Source: Micromussa lordhowensis
Lineage: Eukaryota > Cnidaria > Anthozoa > Scleractinia > Lobophylliidae
Assembly (NCBI GenBank): GCA_964020085.1
Contig: OZ026595.1
Location: forward strand, 3,769,314-3,833,313
Direction of reading: 5' to 3'
Length of the DNA: 64,000 bases
Under the pieces are notes generated by a model. The model saw only the letters and a program-made list of their open reading frames with translations, ran no database searches and had not been told where the DNA came from. Shown here piece by piece: positions 51,490 to 62,960 of this stretch. The stretch's first letter is position 1; each line of letters begins with the position of its first letter. The position numbers were made by a program, and so were the translations under genes.

Positions 51490-51824
51490 AAATCAGGCGC
51501 AACGCTTTTTGGCACGGACCCTACTGCACAGCCTGCCTTGCTTCAAGACATTGTGTTTGCTTTCTAAAACGCGAATAAACTGTTTAATGTAATCCTGATA
51601 TGACAATTGTTAATCCATGTGGGATAAATTTTTAATACAACATTGCGATTGCGGGTTGATTTTCAACGCGACACGAAGAAAGTCCAAAAAAGAAGATCGG
51701 TTCGAACTACGTAGCGTTAGAAATCGTCTGTGCGAAAGAAATTTTAATGAGAGTCTTGATGTTGGGTTGAAAAGATGTCTGCTAATGGCGGTTTGTGTGG
51801 GACTCGGTGGAATACTGAAACGAG

Positions 51825-52202
51825 TCACGCGCAGCCCGTTATCTCTTTACATATGACTCGCGTGTTTCGATCCACAGTGCATTGTACGCGAAAGCTGCGT
51901 GTACTGCAGTCTTCAGCAAATTCAATCGGACTGTCCATAAGTGGATAATCATAATCGTAAAACAAAGTATGTTTCTCAGGTTCGTCAGGCGGCAAAGTGC
52001 CAAGAAATCCAAACTCTTTCAGCTTCATACTTGACGTCATTTCCTGTTTTTCTTCCCGCTCTTTGGATTGATCAATTCTTATGTTTACCCGCTTGACAAT
52101 CAGCGTTATTCCATATATGGATATGTCCGAGGGTACCTGGACACTAACAGGACCAGGAATTGAAGTGATGTCTTGGAAGGAGATACTGAACAAGTCCTGC
52201 AT
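51825..52202 (-). CDS. Hypothetical minus-strand terminal exon, 125 aa (U3)
   Basis: Counterpart of 13984-14361, starting MQDLFS. The upstream intron donor is changed to GTCAGA, and the frame reads back through it to 52292 with a hydrophobic stretch (YIPVLIIILTSCCFF). Confidence 0.35.
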   Translation of the reverse strand: MQDLFSISFQDITSIPGPVSVQVPSDISIYGITLIVKRVNIRIDQSKEREEKQEMTSSMKLKEFGFLGTLPPDEPEKHTLFYDYDYPLMDSPIEFAEDCSTRSFRVQCTVDRNTRVICKEITGCA

Positions 52203-52926
52203 GATGTAACTGCAGAAAAAACAACAACTCGTGAGAATAATGATAAGAACCGGTATATACGTAGGATCTGACCTGATCAACCAAAATAACAAATTTAATT
52301 AGGTAAGGCTGATGTGTGTTACTGCGAAGAAAACTGAACGCAGCAACGACATGATGGAGTCCAAACTGAAAGCCACAATGAAAACCGTGGACAGTTGCTT
52401 CGACCTTTGAGTCTCGTCAGCACGGTGCAGCAGCAAAAAGTAGTATAGAGCAACCAGCAAGCCATTTGCGAGTTGACTTTTGCCTGCGTCAAAACGAGTC
52501 TTCGTGGGGAAATCCGTTCATACGAAAATGTTTTTCCTACAGGTTCATTTTCATGTACAACAAACTCATTTTCATATGAAAGGTTTTGCGGGAGGGCTCG
52601 TTTTGGGACAGAAATGCACATGGTAATGATCTCAGATGAAACTCAGATCCAAAAGTTTGCGGATTGGCCAGCTGCACGTGCACAAAGCGTGACTATGGCT
52701 GTGACTATGACTAATAGCCAAAGAATCTGGAATCTTATGTCAAAGAAGAGCCTATCAACGGTACAAATTAACCCAAACAAGCTGCATGTCCATCTATGGC
52801 GAGAAAACTTTGTATGTTAGGAGAAATAAATCACGCAGAGACAGATTATATACTGGATGATAGTTCATTTAAGAAATAGAAAACATGTACCGTATTTCTG
52901 CCAAGTTATAGAAACACGAGTGGAAG

Positions 52927-52957
<31 letters not shown>

Positions 52958-53132
52958 GAACCGCAGGCGAGTGTTTCCATTGCCTTCGTGGACATTTCTC
53001 TTCGCGCCAACGCAATTTTTTCATGTCCGAGAGTGGACCAAAAAATTCGGCTTTGATGACGTAGAGACCATTGTACATCTCTGATTGGCTGTCCCTTGTC
53101 TTTTAATTTTGTCGCGCAATTATCAGCCAATT

Positions 53133-53423
53133 GCCGGGGTGGCCTCATGGTTAGTGCGCTCGACTCCGGAGCGATAGCTCCGGGTTCGAGCCCTGGCCTG
53201 GGACATTGTGTTGTGTTCTTGGGCAAGACACTTTACTCTCACGGTGCCTCTCTCCACCAAGGTGTATAAATGAGTACCGGCGAATTTAATGCTGGGGGTA
53301 ACCTTGCGATGGACTAGCATCCCATCCAGGGGGGAGTCGAAATACTTCTAGTCGCTTCATGCTACTGAAACCGGGATAAGCTCCGGCCTGATGAGCCACT
53401 AGGCTCGTATGCAGACTTTTTTT
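53133..53423 (+). mobile_element. tRNA-derived SINE, U3 copy
   Basis: Uninterrupted copy with B-box GGTTCGAGCCC. Confidence 0.75.
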
Positions 53424-53768
53424 ACAGTTGCCTCTACAGATCTATATACTAGGTATGGATTTAGGCGGTTGGGCCTTTTTACATAGGGGTCTATTTCTAG
53501 GCTTTTTCCCCCGCGAAATACGTCAGTTCCGGTCCACATGAGCGCGTATCAGTAGGGAAAAAATGGCGGCCTCAGGTGAACATGCGAGTTAATCTTCCGG
53601 TGAAATGATGACATCAGCTAAAAATTAAGTCCTTGCTTATGATTGGTCACTGAGGTTCCTGCGGGTGTCCGAATTCGCTGTAAAATCAAATTAAAAATAG
53701 ATCGGCCTGTGAAAACCCAGTGACAGGAATATGGAGTAGTTGAACACTCCTAGTGATGGGCTCCTGGG

Positions 53769-54151
53769 TCAGTGCACAAAACGAGACGGCTGTTTACTAA
53801 AGCTTACAATGAAACAGAAAGAACTTAGTTTACCATGTAGGTGTTCACAGGAGCTGGAAAAGGATAATTCAACAGAGCAGGGGCTGGTACCGAGACTAAA
53901 GCGGGGACTGGAGCTGAAGCTTGAGATGGAAACTACTGGATAGTAAGGGTTGTAATAATGCTGGCCAGGCTGGCACGGACAGGGCGAATAACGGGAACTT
54001 GGGCACTTGAAATAAGCCATGGCTGCGTGTCTGTGAAAAGCGGACTTACAGGTGAGGGACTGGGAACGGGAGATGCTTTACTCTTAGCTTCAGCACAGTT
54101 TAACTGCTTGTATTCCACGTTTGAATCATGAAGATTTTTCTCGGTCCCTAA
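53769..54151 (-). CDS. Proline-rich minus-strand exon-like ORFs (U3)
   Basis: Counterpart of 16141-16471. Acceptor TTTTTATTTAG precedes a frame with TEKNLHDSN to a stop near 53933; the GCAGCCATGG start at 54020 opens a frame that differs from U1 after an indel near 53935. U2 has a shorter version (about 32428-32758). Confidence 0.3.
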
Positions 54152-54772
54152 ATAAAAACAAGTCATGACAAATTAAATCATGGGACATTTTTTTAGCTAG
54201 ACTGAATTCCTCCCTGAGAAGCCATTTCCCATGAAATCACATTCAATCATGGCTGCATAAATACAGCTTGTCCAAGAGGAAACAGTTTTTTTCTGGAGAC
54301 AAAAATATTCCAGCAGAATATTCCAGTGTAATTCTAGAACGACGGACAATGCGGTTCCATCCATTTCTGCACAAATATATATGCATCAGGCTTGAAAATT
54401 CTGTTGAACAACTTGAATTTAAGACCGGAGAATTAAAACTATTTATTATGGTTGATTGTGTTCGTTATTCTCTCAGTTTCTTTGTATCGCGGTCATGAAA
54501 TTGAGCGCTTGGAAACGATTTCAAACCCGTGTGTAAAATGTTTCTTAATCTGCATATTCATAGAGCAAGACCAGCACATGAACATGAACAATTTTATTTA
54601 ATCACACAGAGTTACAATATACTTTAAAGCAAGTTTATTTACTGCTGACATTAAATGTAATGGTACAGTTATTGAAGTGCCCGAGCTATTCTTTTCTAAA
54701 TTTAATTCTCCCTCATTGATTGCTTCGGTCTGCAACCTTGCTTATACACTTCGGCCCTAAAATGGCACTTAC

Positions 54773-54886
54773 CTGGGAAACAACTTTCTCCTCCGGTGTT
54801 TTCGACTTTGGAATAGCGTTGGCCACACAAGTTTCCTCTTCTTCAGTAGTTTTATGAGGTCTAAATCTGTACTCTGCCATCTGCAT
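54773..54886 (-). CDS. 38-codon exon-like ORF with perfect donor (U4)
   Basis: Intact partner of 34965-35078: MQMAEYRFRPHKTTEEEETC to KVVSQ, then CAG/GTAAGT. Differences from U3 are a few conservative replacements. Confidence 0.4.
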
Positions 54887-55159
54887 TGTGAAGCAACTGA
54901 CGTGCTTGCTCACAAGTCACAAACAGTCATTAACAAGGTGGCATAAAGAGGCAAATAAAATAATATAATGTAATATCACAGATCAGCAAGCAGCGACTAG
55001 GTGACACGGATTCACATTGCACGTCTCAAATAAAAAACATATATTTGAATTCAGAAAACCTATGGTAATGATATTTTCTACTAATTTTCTTTGTCGGAGA
55101 AGTAATTTCAAAAACTCGTACTTCGGGTTTCATCAGGTTTCCAAACGTTCAAAACCAAT

Positions 55160-55746
55160 AGATCGTTTTCACTGTCACGCAATGAAAAATTAAATCGAAA
55201 ACTATCCAGTGGAAAAAGCTAAGAAATTGTGATGTTATAGAAGATAAAAAAATAAGACACTTCTCCAAGTTTTAGCCCTGTGCGTTTCCCCAAACTTCAG
55301 ATATTCGTCGAAATGTTTCGCGGAAATTTACAGAGCCCAGTATGAAAACGCCATGTTGGTGTACCTCCATGGTACACCAATATGGCGGCCGGAAAATAGT
55401 GTAAACATCTGGAACTTACTTTGGCTTTCTAGGCGACTGATTATCAGTACTGAAAACACAAGTATTTACATAAGCACTTTTCCTAATGCTCTATCTCCTA
55501 ACAGGGCTCAAAATCATGAGATAAGCATATATTTTTCAACAAATTTGATCGTAGCCTTGTGTCACGCACCTCCATAACCCGGAAATTCAAAATGCTCTGG
55601 TTTCCAAACGAAGCACGCTATTGAGCTGTAAAGTTGTAAACAGATATAAATATGTCACCTCTTATACCTGATGAGGATGAAAACTTTGGTAGATCTTTAG
55701 TTTTAGATTTTAGAAAGTAATGACGTCACGTGAAAACGATCTATAA
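55160..55746. mobile_element. TA-type MITE, U4 copy
   Basis: Same element and place as 3949-4535, with inward-reading TAGATCGTTTTCAC ends. Confidence 0.7.
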
Positions 55747-55812
55747 AACCACTAAAAATCAAGATGTTTTCTCTCGTTTGGAAACCTGATGGAATCCTCG
55801 CACTCGCTTTTG

Positions 55813-55816
55813 AATT
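55813..55816. other. Empty integration site of the DIRS-like element (AATT), U4
   Basis: Second uninterrupted site, CTTTTGAATTAGTAC, as in U1. Confidence 0.85.
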
Positions 55817-56343
55817 AGTACTTAAACCATTTTAGTAAGGTTTTAATTTTTTTAAGTATTTGATGACATGTTAGTCAAGTACGGCGCTTTGAACAGAGAA
55901 AAAGATACTCGAGAAGTATTTTTCTTGGTCTTTTTTGGCGAATTTCTGTCGTTTGAACCTGATCAATTTACAACCCAGACCGCTTGATTCCGAAAAGCAA
56001 CGTATTTACGATAAGGCCACTGCACCTCGCGACAAAGGCGTACTTAATTTACTACGTCAAAGCCACTGCCACTATGATTCCGACCGGGAGTCTTGTGAGT
56101 CGAGTTCAACGCTTAGACACGCGTCTACCTCAACCCTTACCCTCCCTCCCTCCCTCCCTCCCTTAGAGTTCGTGTCACTATTTTGGTTCTTGCGTCTTTT
56201 TTCGCTTCTCACTCAAAAATAGCAAACAAACTGCGGCTGGGTTGTCTTTCTGTTTTATTTGAATATCCTGAAATACTTGGATCGTTCTTTAAAAAAAAAA
56301 TGAAATATTTTTTCCAAGTTCACAGTTTCTGGTTGGAATTTAT

Positions 56344-56976
56344 TTAAGGACGTTCGCGCCCAAAAACTTCCCACGCACAGATTTTTTTAAAACTTTGACT
56401 GACGGTAGAAAATGATAAGATTAGATAATAAACGTAAAAAAAATCGGGGGTCACCGAACTCGTTTTCAAGATAAAGCGTAGCTCAGACCATAGCATTTCT
56501 ACGATTCTCAGTCATTCGAGGCGATTCTGGCCGGATTCATTACTATCGGCATATATTTAAGTTGAAGAATCATCTCTAAGCTATGAGTGTTTAACACGGC
56601 TTATATAGGCCTAATTGATAGATCTTTGCTACATATGTCATTAAATCTGCTAGAATTAGCCTTAAAAAAGACAATTTCTAAGTCACGCACACCTGTCTCC
56701 ATGTACCAATTCGACCCTTTTTTAATAGTAGATGACAAATAATTACAACTTCCCACACACAGATTTTTTTGTTTTTTTAGTATAATGTAGAGAGTTAAAA
56801 AAGGAAGTGATCTGCCGAAAAAAAAGTGGGGGTCACCGAGCTTGCAACAAAAATATTCGCACACCAAGTTAACGCAAAGGTCATCAGCTCTATATTTTGT
56901 TAAGTTTTCGACTCGGTGCACGCGCTTGAAAATGACGTGGCACGCGCGTGACCAATGAATAGCGTGCGCACTAGAG

Positions 56977-57009
<33 letters not shown>
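56344..57009. mobile_element. TTAA-flanked MITE, U4 copy
   Basis: Element 56348-57005 with GGACGTTCGCGCCC inverted ends, TTAA at 56344-56347 and 57006-57009. Confidence 0.8.
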
Positions 57010-57063
57010 GAAATAGAAAACATGTGCCTTGTTTCTATCGAGTTATAGAAACACGAGTGAAAG

Positions 57064-57094
<31 letters not shown>

Positions 57095-57095
57095 G

Positions 57096-57126
<31 letters not shown>

Positions 57127-57195
57127 GAGTTCTCCCAAACTTTCACGACTGTTTCTATAACTCGATAGAAAGACGGCACATGTTTTCTATTTCTT
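57008..57195. repeat. 188-bp foldback palindrome, U4
   Basis: Uninterrupted copy of the element split in U1. Arms begin AAGAAATAGAAAACATG, centre at about 57101 with GAGCCGCAGGCGAG. It abuts the TTAA MITE and shares its TTAAG. Confidence 0.85.
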
Positions 57196-58341
57196 TTAGA
57201 AAATACCGCGACGAAGAAAAAGAAAAACAATTTGTTTACTTCGATCATCAAAATGTAAATTTTCTTTGTTCGCGCCATCATTACGTCAACAGCTCGTGCT
57301 AGTTCTGTGTTTCTATCGAGTTATAGAAACACGGTTTTAAACCAATCAGCGCGCGTGTTTGCTTTGGGTTATTTTCTAAATCGCATTGGAAACATCTTTT
57401 TTTGCGCCTGTAAATGTTTTTAAAATAAACGTTTTGATATTCACCAAAGCAGAATAAGTTCAGTAGTCTCTCATGAAACCAAGTAGCGTCTTTTTTGTAA
57501 ACAATACACGATGGAAAATGATATTTGCCTACCTCCCCACAATAAATCCAAAATGATATTAATAGGTTAAAAACAAATATTTGAGTTGTTTTTGGAAAAT
57601 GTAAAATCTTACATGACAAACTTGAAAATTTCATTTTCTAATTTCCTCGTGCAACGTATGATTTGATGACTTCACTGACTTCACTGATATCCGGTGTTTT
57701 ACTTTCCAAAGCAAAGAGTACAAAACAAACTTGATAGTGAAGTTCACTCCATGCTAGGAATACAAGCTTGCCGTCAGGCTTTTATATCAACATTGTTGTG
57801 GTGAGTACAACTTCTCTTGAATTCATGACTTAATTTTAATTTTTTTACGAGTTTGGCTAGGTAGTGAAAGTATTGCTTGATCAAGGTATAAATCACTTCA
57901 AAGTAGCTGTTGTAAGTTACAAGAGAAATGTTGCCGTGAAGTTTAGGAAAACCCTAAAAACAAAGCGGTAATGAAGAAAACCGTTATGGCAAATGGGAAC
58001 ATTTTGCACTAACATTTTAGCCATTTGTATGCTAAAGAACGAATTTGGGTATTTGCGGTGACTAGAAAAAATGTGTATGTCTATTTTTATGTTAGATTGA
58101 TTTAAGGATTATAGGTAGAGAAAGAAAACAAATTAAGACGCAATTTATTTCATTTGTCGTTCACCGTTAACTCTCTGTTTAAGATGCTTATGGACCAAAA
58201 TAATCAATCCGACTTTGAACGAGGTGGAATTTACTTATGAAAAGCCAAAGTTAATTTGTGCATTCCAACATTTTGTGGTTTGAGTAGATCGAGCCTCGTT
58301 TGGTTTATTTTTCAGTTAGAAGACTTACCAAGGAAAGCGTG

Positions 58342-61300
58342 ATGAATTACGAAGAAAAAATTATCCAGGCCATCTCAATTAGCTTAGTTGTTGCTTATTT
58401 CCTTTTCAACACCGGTCGCACTCTAAAAGCCATCGAGTTATGCAAGGAAAGCTTACTTTTGCTCAGTGACAAAGCGCTGAGTATAGAAAGGCAGTCACGC
58501 CAATTAATTCAAGAAACGAGCTATAAAATCATGTTTAAGGCGTTCTCCCGTGTTAGTGATCACAGAAATGCGATAGCGTGCGGCAGGAACCTTCTCGCCA
58601 TTTACCGCGAGCGTGTTGATACAGTCCAAGAAGGTGAGCTTAGCATAGCACTGGCACAGATATATCTGAGTCAAAGTATGTATGCTGAGGCAAAAGAACT
58701 TTATGAGAGAGCAATCACTATCATGCAAAAAATAGGTAGCAGGAGAGGAGAAGGAATCGCTTATTACGGCCTAGGAACTGCCTTTCTTTCCCTCGGTAAA
58801 TATGTCAAGGCTAAAGAAAATTGTGCGAAATCACTTGGAATCTGCATGGAAACTGGAGACAGAGCAGGAGAAGCATCATGTTATGGAAACCTAGGAACTG
58901 TGTTTCAGTCTCTCGGTGAATATGTTAAGGCTAAAGAATATTATGAAAAAGCACTTGCCATCAGCATGGAAGTTGGCGACAGAGAAAGAGAAGAAACATG
59001 GTATGGAAACCTAGGAACTTTGTTTAAATCTCTCGGTGAATATGCCAAGGCTAAAGAATATTGTGAGAAATCACTTGCGATCAGCATGGAAATTGGCGAC
59101 AGAAAAGGAGAAGCAATACAGTATGGAAACCTAGCAAGTGTGTTTCAGTCTCTCGGTGAATATGTCAAGGCTAAAGAATATTATGAAAAAGCACTTGCGA
59201 TTAGCATGGAAGTTGGCGACAGAAAAGGAGAAGCAACATGGTATGGAAACCTAGGCACAGTGTTTCAGTCTCTCGGTGAATATGTCAAGGCTAAAGAGAA
59301 TTGTGAGAAATCACTTAAAGTCAACATCGAAACTGGAGACAGAGCAGGAAAAGCATCATGTTATCGAAACCTAGGAAGTGTGTTTCAGTCTCTCGGTGAA
59401 TATGTCAAGGCTAAAGAATATTATGAAAAAGCACTTGCGATCAGCATGGAAGTTGGCGACAGAGAAAGCGAAGCAACATGGTATGGAAACCTAGGAACTT
59501 TGTTTAAATCTCTCGGTGAATATGCCAAGGCTAAAGAATATTGTGAGAAATCACTTGCGATCAGCATGGAAATTGGCGACAGAAAAGGAGAAGCAAGACA
59601 GTATGGAAACCTAGGAAGTGTGTTTAAGTCTCTCGGTGAATATGTCAAGGCTAAAGAATATAACGAAAAAGCACTTGCAATCAGCCTTCTAATTGGCGAC
59701 AGAGCGTATGAAGAAACATGTCATGGAAATCTAGGAACAGTGTTTAAGTCTCTCGGTGAATATGTCAAGGCTAAAGAATATCATGAAAAAGCACTCGCCA
59801 TCAGCATGGAAATAGGTAACAGAGCGAAAGAAGGAAGATGCTATGAAAACCTAGGAAATGTGTCTCTTGCTCTCGGTGAATATGTCAAGGTTAAAGAATG
59901 TTATGAAAAAGCAATTGCGATCAGCATGGAAATTGGCGATAAACAAATAGAAACACATTGTTACCGAACGAAAGGGCAATTTCATAAAAGCCTTGGTGAT
60001 AAAGATAAAGCTAAAGCCTGCGTTGAGAAAGCACTTGCGATTGCAGTTGAAATTGGTGACAGAGAAGGAGAAGCATCAAGTTATCTCAGCCTTGGGCAAG
60101 TGTTTCAATCTCGCGGCGATCATGACGTGGCCGAAGCATATCTCCAGAAGGCACTGTCAATAAGTGAAAATATTGGAAACGCTGAAATTGAGTTTCATTG
60201 CTATTGTGTTCTTACATTGACGAAGTTATCACAAAAGAACTTTCAGGAAGCTCTTTCCCTTTTATTTCGAAGTATTAATAAATCCGAAAAAATGCGCGGT
60301 TTTCTTCAAGACAGCGATCAAATGAAGATATCCTTTGGAGACAGGCATGTTTTTCCCTATCAGTAGCTCAGTGTATTGTTTAGTTCTGGTGGAATTGAAA
60401 TCCTAAGTTTGCTCTCTATGTTACAGAGCTTGGACGGGCTAGAGCCCTAGCAGACTTGATGGCAACTCAGTACTGTACTGAAAATCGTATATCGGCTGAC
60501 CCGCAATCATGGACTGAAAATGTCATGAAGAAAGAAAGTAACTGTGTTTGTCTATACATTTCTTATTTTGATGATACAGTGTTTCTGTGGATTCTCAAGA
60601 CAAGCGGAGTCATTCAGTTCCGAAAACTTGAAGTGGACAAAAAGACTCTTCACACCAGATTAGCAGAGGTAGCTAGAAATTTGGATGAATTTTTTGCTAT
60701 CATGGCTCAAAGCTTCCAGAACTTTGGTATTTTACCCGATGAGGATTGCGAAGATCGATCCTTGAATGACAATAACATTGAATCAAATCCTGAATCTTGT
60801 GAGGAAGAGAGCCTCGCAACTTTGCGACAAGGTAAGCCTGGGAATGCAAATGATCCGGAACCGAGTCTAACATTGTTCTACGAACTGCTCGTGAATCCTG
60901 TATCCGATTTACTTGACGAGCCTGAAATCATCATTGTTCCTGATCGCAACCTATACCGTGTTCCATTTCCAGCTTTACTCGATGAAAGTGGGCAATTTTT
61001 ATCGGAGCGCTTCAGAAGCCGCGTGGTTCCTTCTTTGTCGACTCTGAAGCTCATCCAGGACAGTCCTGCAGACTATCACAGTCAGACTGGTGCTCTGGTA
61101 GTGGGTGACCCTGATGTTGGTGTGGTGATTTACAGGGGAAGTGTCAATAGAAAGTTCGTACCATTGCCTGGTGCAAGAAAGGAAGCAGGCATGATCGCGC
61201 GTCGGCTGGGCGTTAACCCTTTGTTAGGACAGGACGCAACGAAGCAAGCGGTACTTGAGAAGCTGAATTCAGTGAGTCTGATACATATTGCTGCACATGG

Positions 61301-61727
61301 TAATGCTGAGAAAGGAGAAATTGCTCTTTCCCCTCAACGTTCCACTACTGGAATTCCACGAGAAGACGACTACCTTTTGAAAATGTCCGACATTTCAAAA
61401 GTTCAAGTGCGAGCTAAACTGGTGGTACTAAGTTGTTGTCACAGTGGCCGTGGACAAATTAGAGCTGAGGGAGTTGTTGGAATCGCTCGCGCGTTCCTAG
61501 GATCCGGTGCACGCTCAGTGTTGGTGGCACTGTGGGCTCTAGACGACACTGCTACAAAGAAGTTGATGAGTCGCTTTTACGAGCACCTTGTTCGTGGAGA
61601 AAGTGCCAGTGTATCTCTTCACGCGGCCATGAAGTGGATGAGAGATCACGGCTTTATCAAAGCTTCCAGGTGGGCACCGTTTATGCTGATTGGAGATGAC
61701 GTGACATTTGCTTTTGAAAAATACTGA
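58342..61727 (+). pseudogene. TPR-CHAT gene D, split by a stop and a 5-bp insertion
   Basis: Nearly identical to gene C with the same twelve TPR units. A CAG to TAG change at 60364-60366 ends the first frame after 674 residues, before the linker. About 30 bp further on, five extra bases after GGTGGAA (near 60395) shift the frame. The remainder, from an in-frame ATG at 60459 to 61727 (422 aa), holds the end of the linker and a complete CHAT domain with His (61296) and Cys (61437) codons intact. UTR introns are intact (57801-58315 and 61731-61836). Either a recent pseudogene or, less likely, a locus making a TPR-only protein. Confidence 0.85.
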
Positions 61728-62041
61728 AAGGTATGTTTCTAATAGCGAAAAAATAATTTAGGAATGTTCCTAGTTACTTACCTCTTTGACTTAAAGAAAA
61801 ATTGAAAGAACCCTACTTTTCTTCTTTTGTGTTTAGAATGGCAAACTCTAGCTGTGCTGTACATAAAGGAGCTACAAAAGTGTATTAACAGATTTTTAGT
61901 TCCAATTATTGAGAAAATCTTTTTACTTAACAAAAGACTTTTTTGTATGGCGATCAGATCCCTTATTCTTGTGATTTATCTACCTCAAGGCCGGTCAATA
62001 TAAAGACATACATTATCATCGCAGATATATACACATATATA

Positions 62042-62173
62042 CAGCTGTGTAATTAAAGCCTGCAAAAAATTCAGGCCTAAACGGGATTCGAACCCACGAC
62101 CTCTGCGATACCGGTCATGGCTTCGAATCAGCGTTCAGGCCTGAATTTTTTTCAGGCTTTAATTTCACAGCTG
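62042..62173 (-). repeat. Inverted repeat with tRNA-like core, U4
   Basis: Same structure as at 11280-11411, B-box intact. Confidence 0.6.
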
Positions 62174-62960
62174 CTTAAGTTGTGTACATAACTGCGATGA
62201 TCATCTGTGTCTTCATATCTTTCTCCGCAGTTCAAACATATCACGGATGTTCCGTATATTCATTTGTAAAATTCGGTACTTACGCTTAAAAGGTTAGTGT
62301 TCTCTTGACATTGCATGGTGCAAGAAAGGAAGAGATGATACGGCGCATTAGTCTTCACTACTAAGAAACAAAGTGTATTCATCATCTACGAATAAATTAC
62401 GACAATGAACACTGTTCAAGCTTGACTTTTGTTTATCTTTTCTTTTTCAGGCTTTAATCTTTGCTTAAGAGAAATTAATGTTAAGCAATGGTTATGAGAG
62501 TTTAAGATAATATCTTCAAATTGTTCTTTTTTAGTGTTATAGGAAACAAAGACCTCGTCAATGGAGTACTCCTTAGAAACAACTGAAAATCAAGAAATGA
62601 ACCTAGAAACTTTTGCAAGGACAGTGTAAATAGTAAAGACAAGTTTGCTTTGATTATCTTTCATCGCCATTTTCTAATACAAGTACAACTGTTTTTGTTT
62701 TTTCTCAAAAGCAGTAGAGAAACGGACGTTTCTTTTTTGTTGCCTGGTTGGAAATTGATTTTTTTAAACATTGTTTTAATCAAACATAATTAGAAATATC
62801 TTGTAAGAAGGCTAGCGTGTTTCAAGCGACTTTGTAAGTTAAAATTGATGGGAAGTTTCTTCGATGGGGAGGGGGGAGGAGTGCTTATGTGGCAGGGGCA
62901 GGGATGTCCTTTTTGCCTCTTTTAGGGTTGTGAATTGTGAATTCGTTTCAACACCATTTT

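Larger units (their letters stand above)
33057..54470. repeat. Tandem unit U3 (about 21.4 kb)
   Basis: Third paralogous segment. Its first about 200 bp are replaced by a 1.3-kb BEL/Pao fragment (33057-34400). It then carries the second DIRS-like copy (35386-43297) with about 3 kb of nested insertions, TPR-CHAT gene C, and a private insertion at about 48533-48958 built of overlapping palindromes. Its upstream region is closest to U2, whereas its gene is closest to gene D of U4. Confidence 0.85.
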
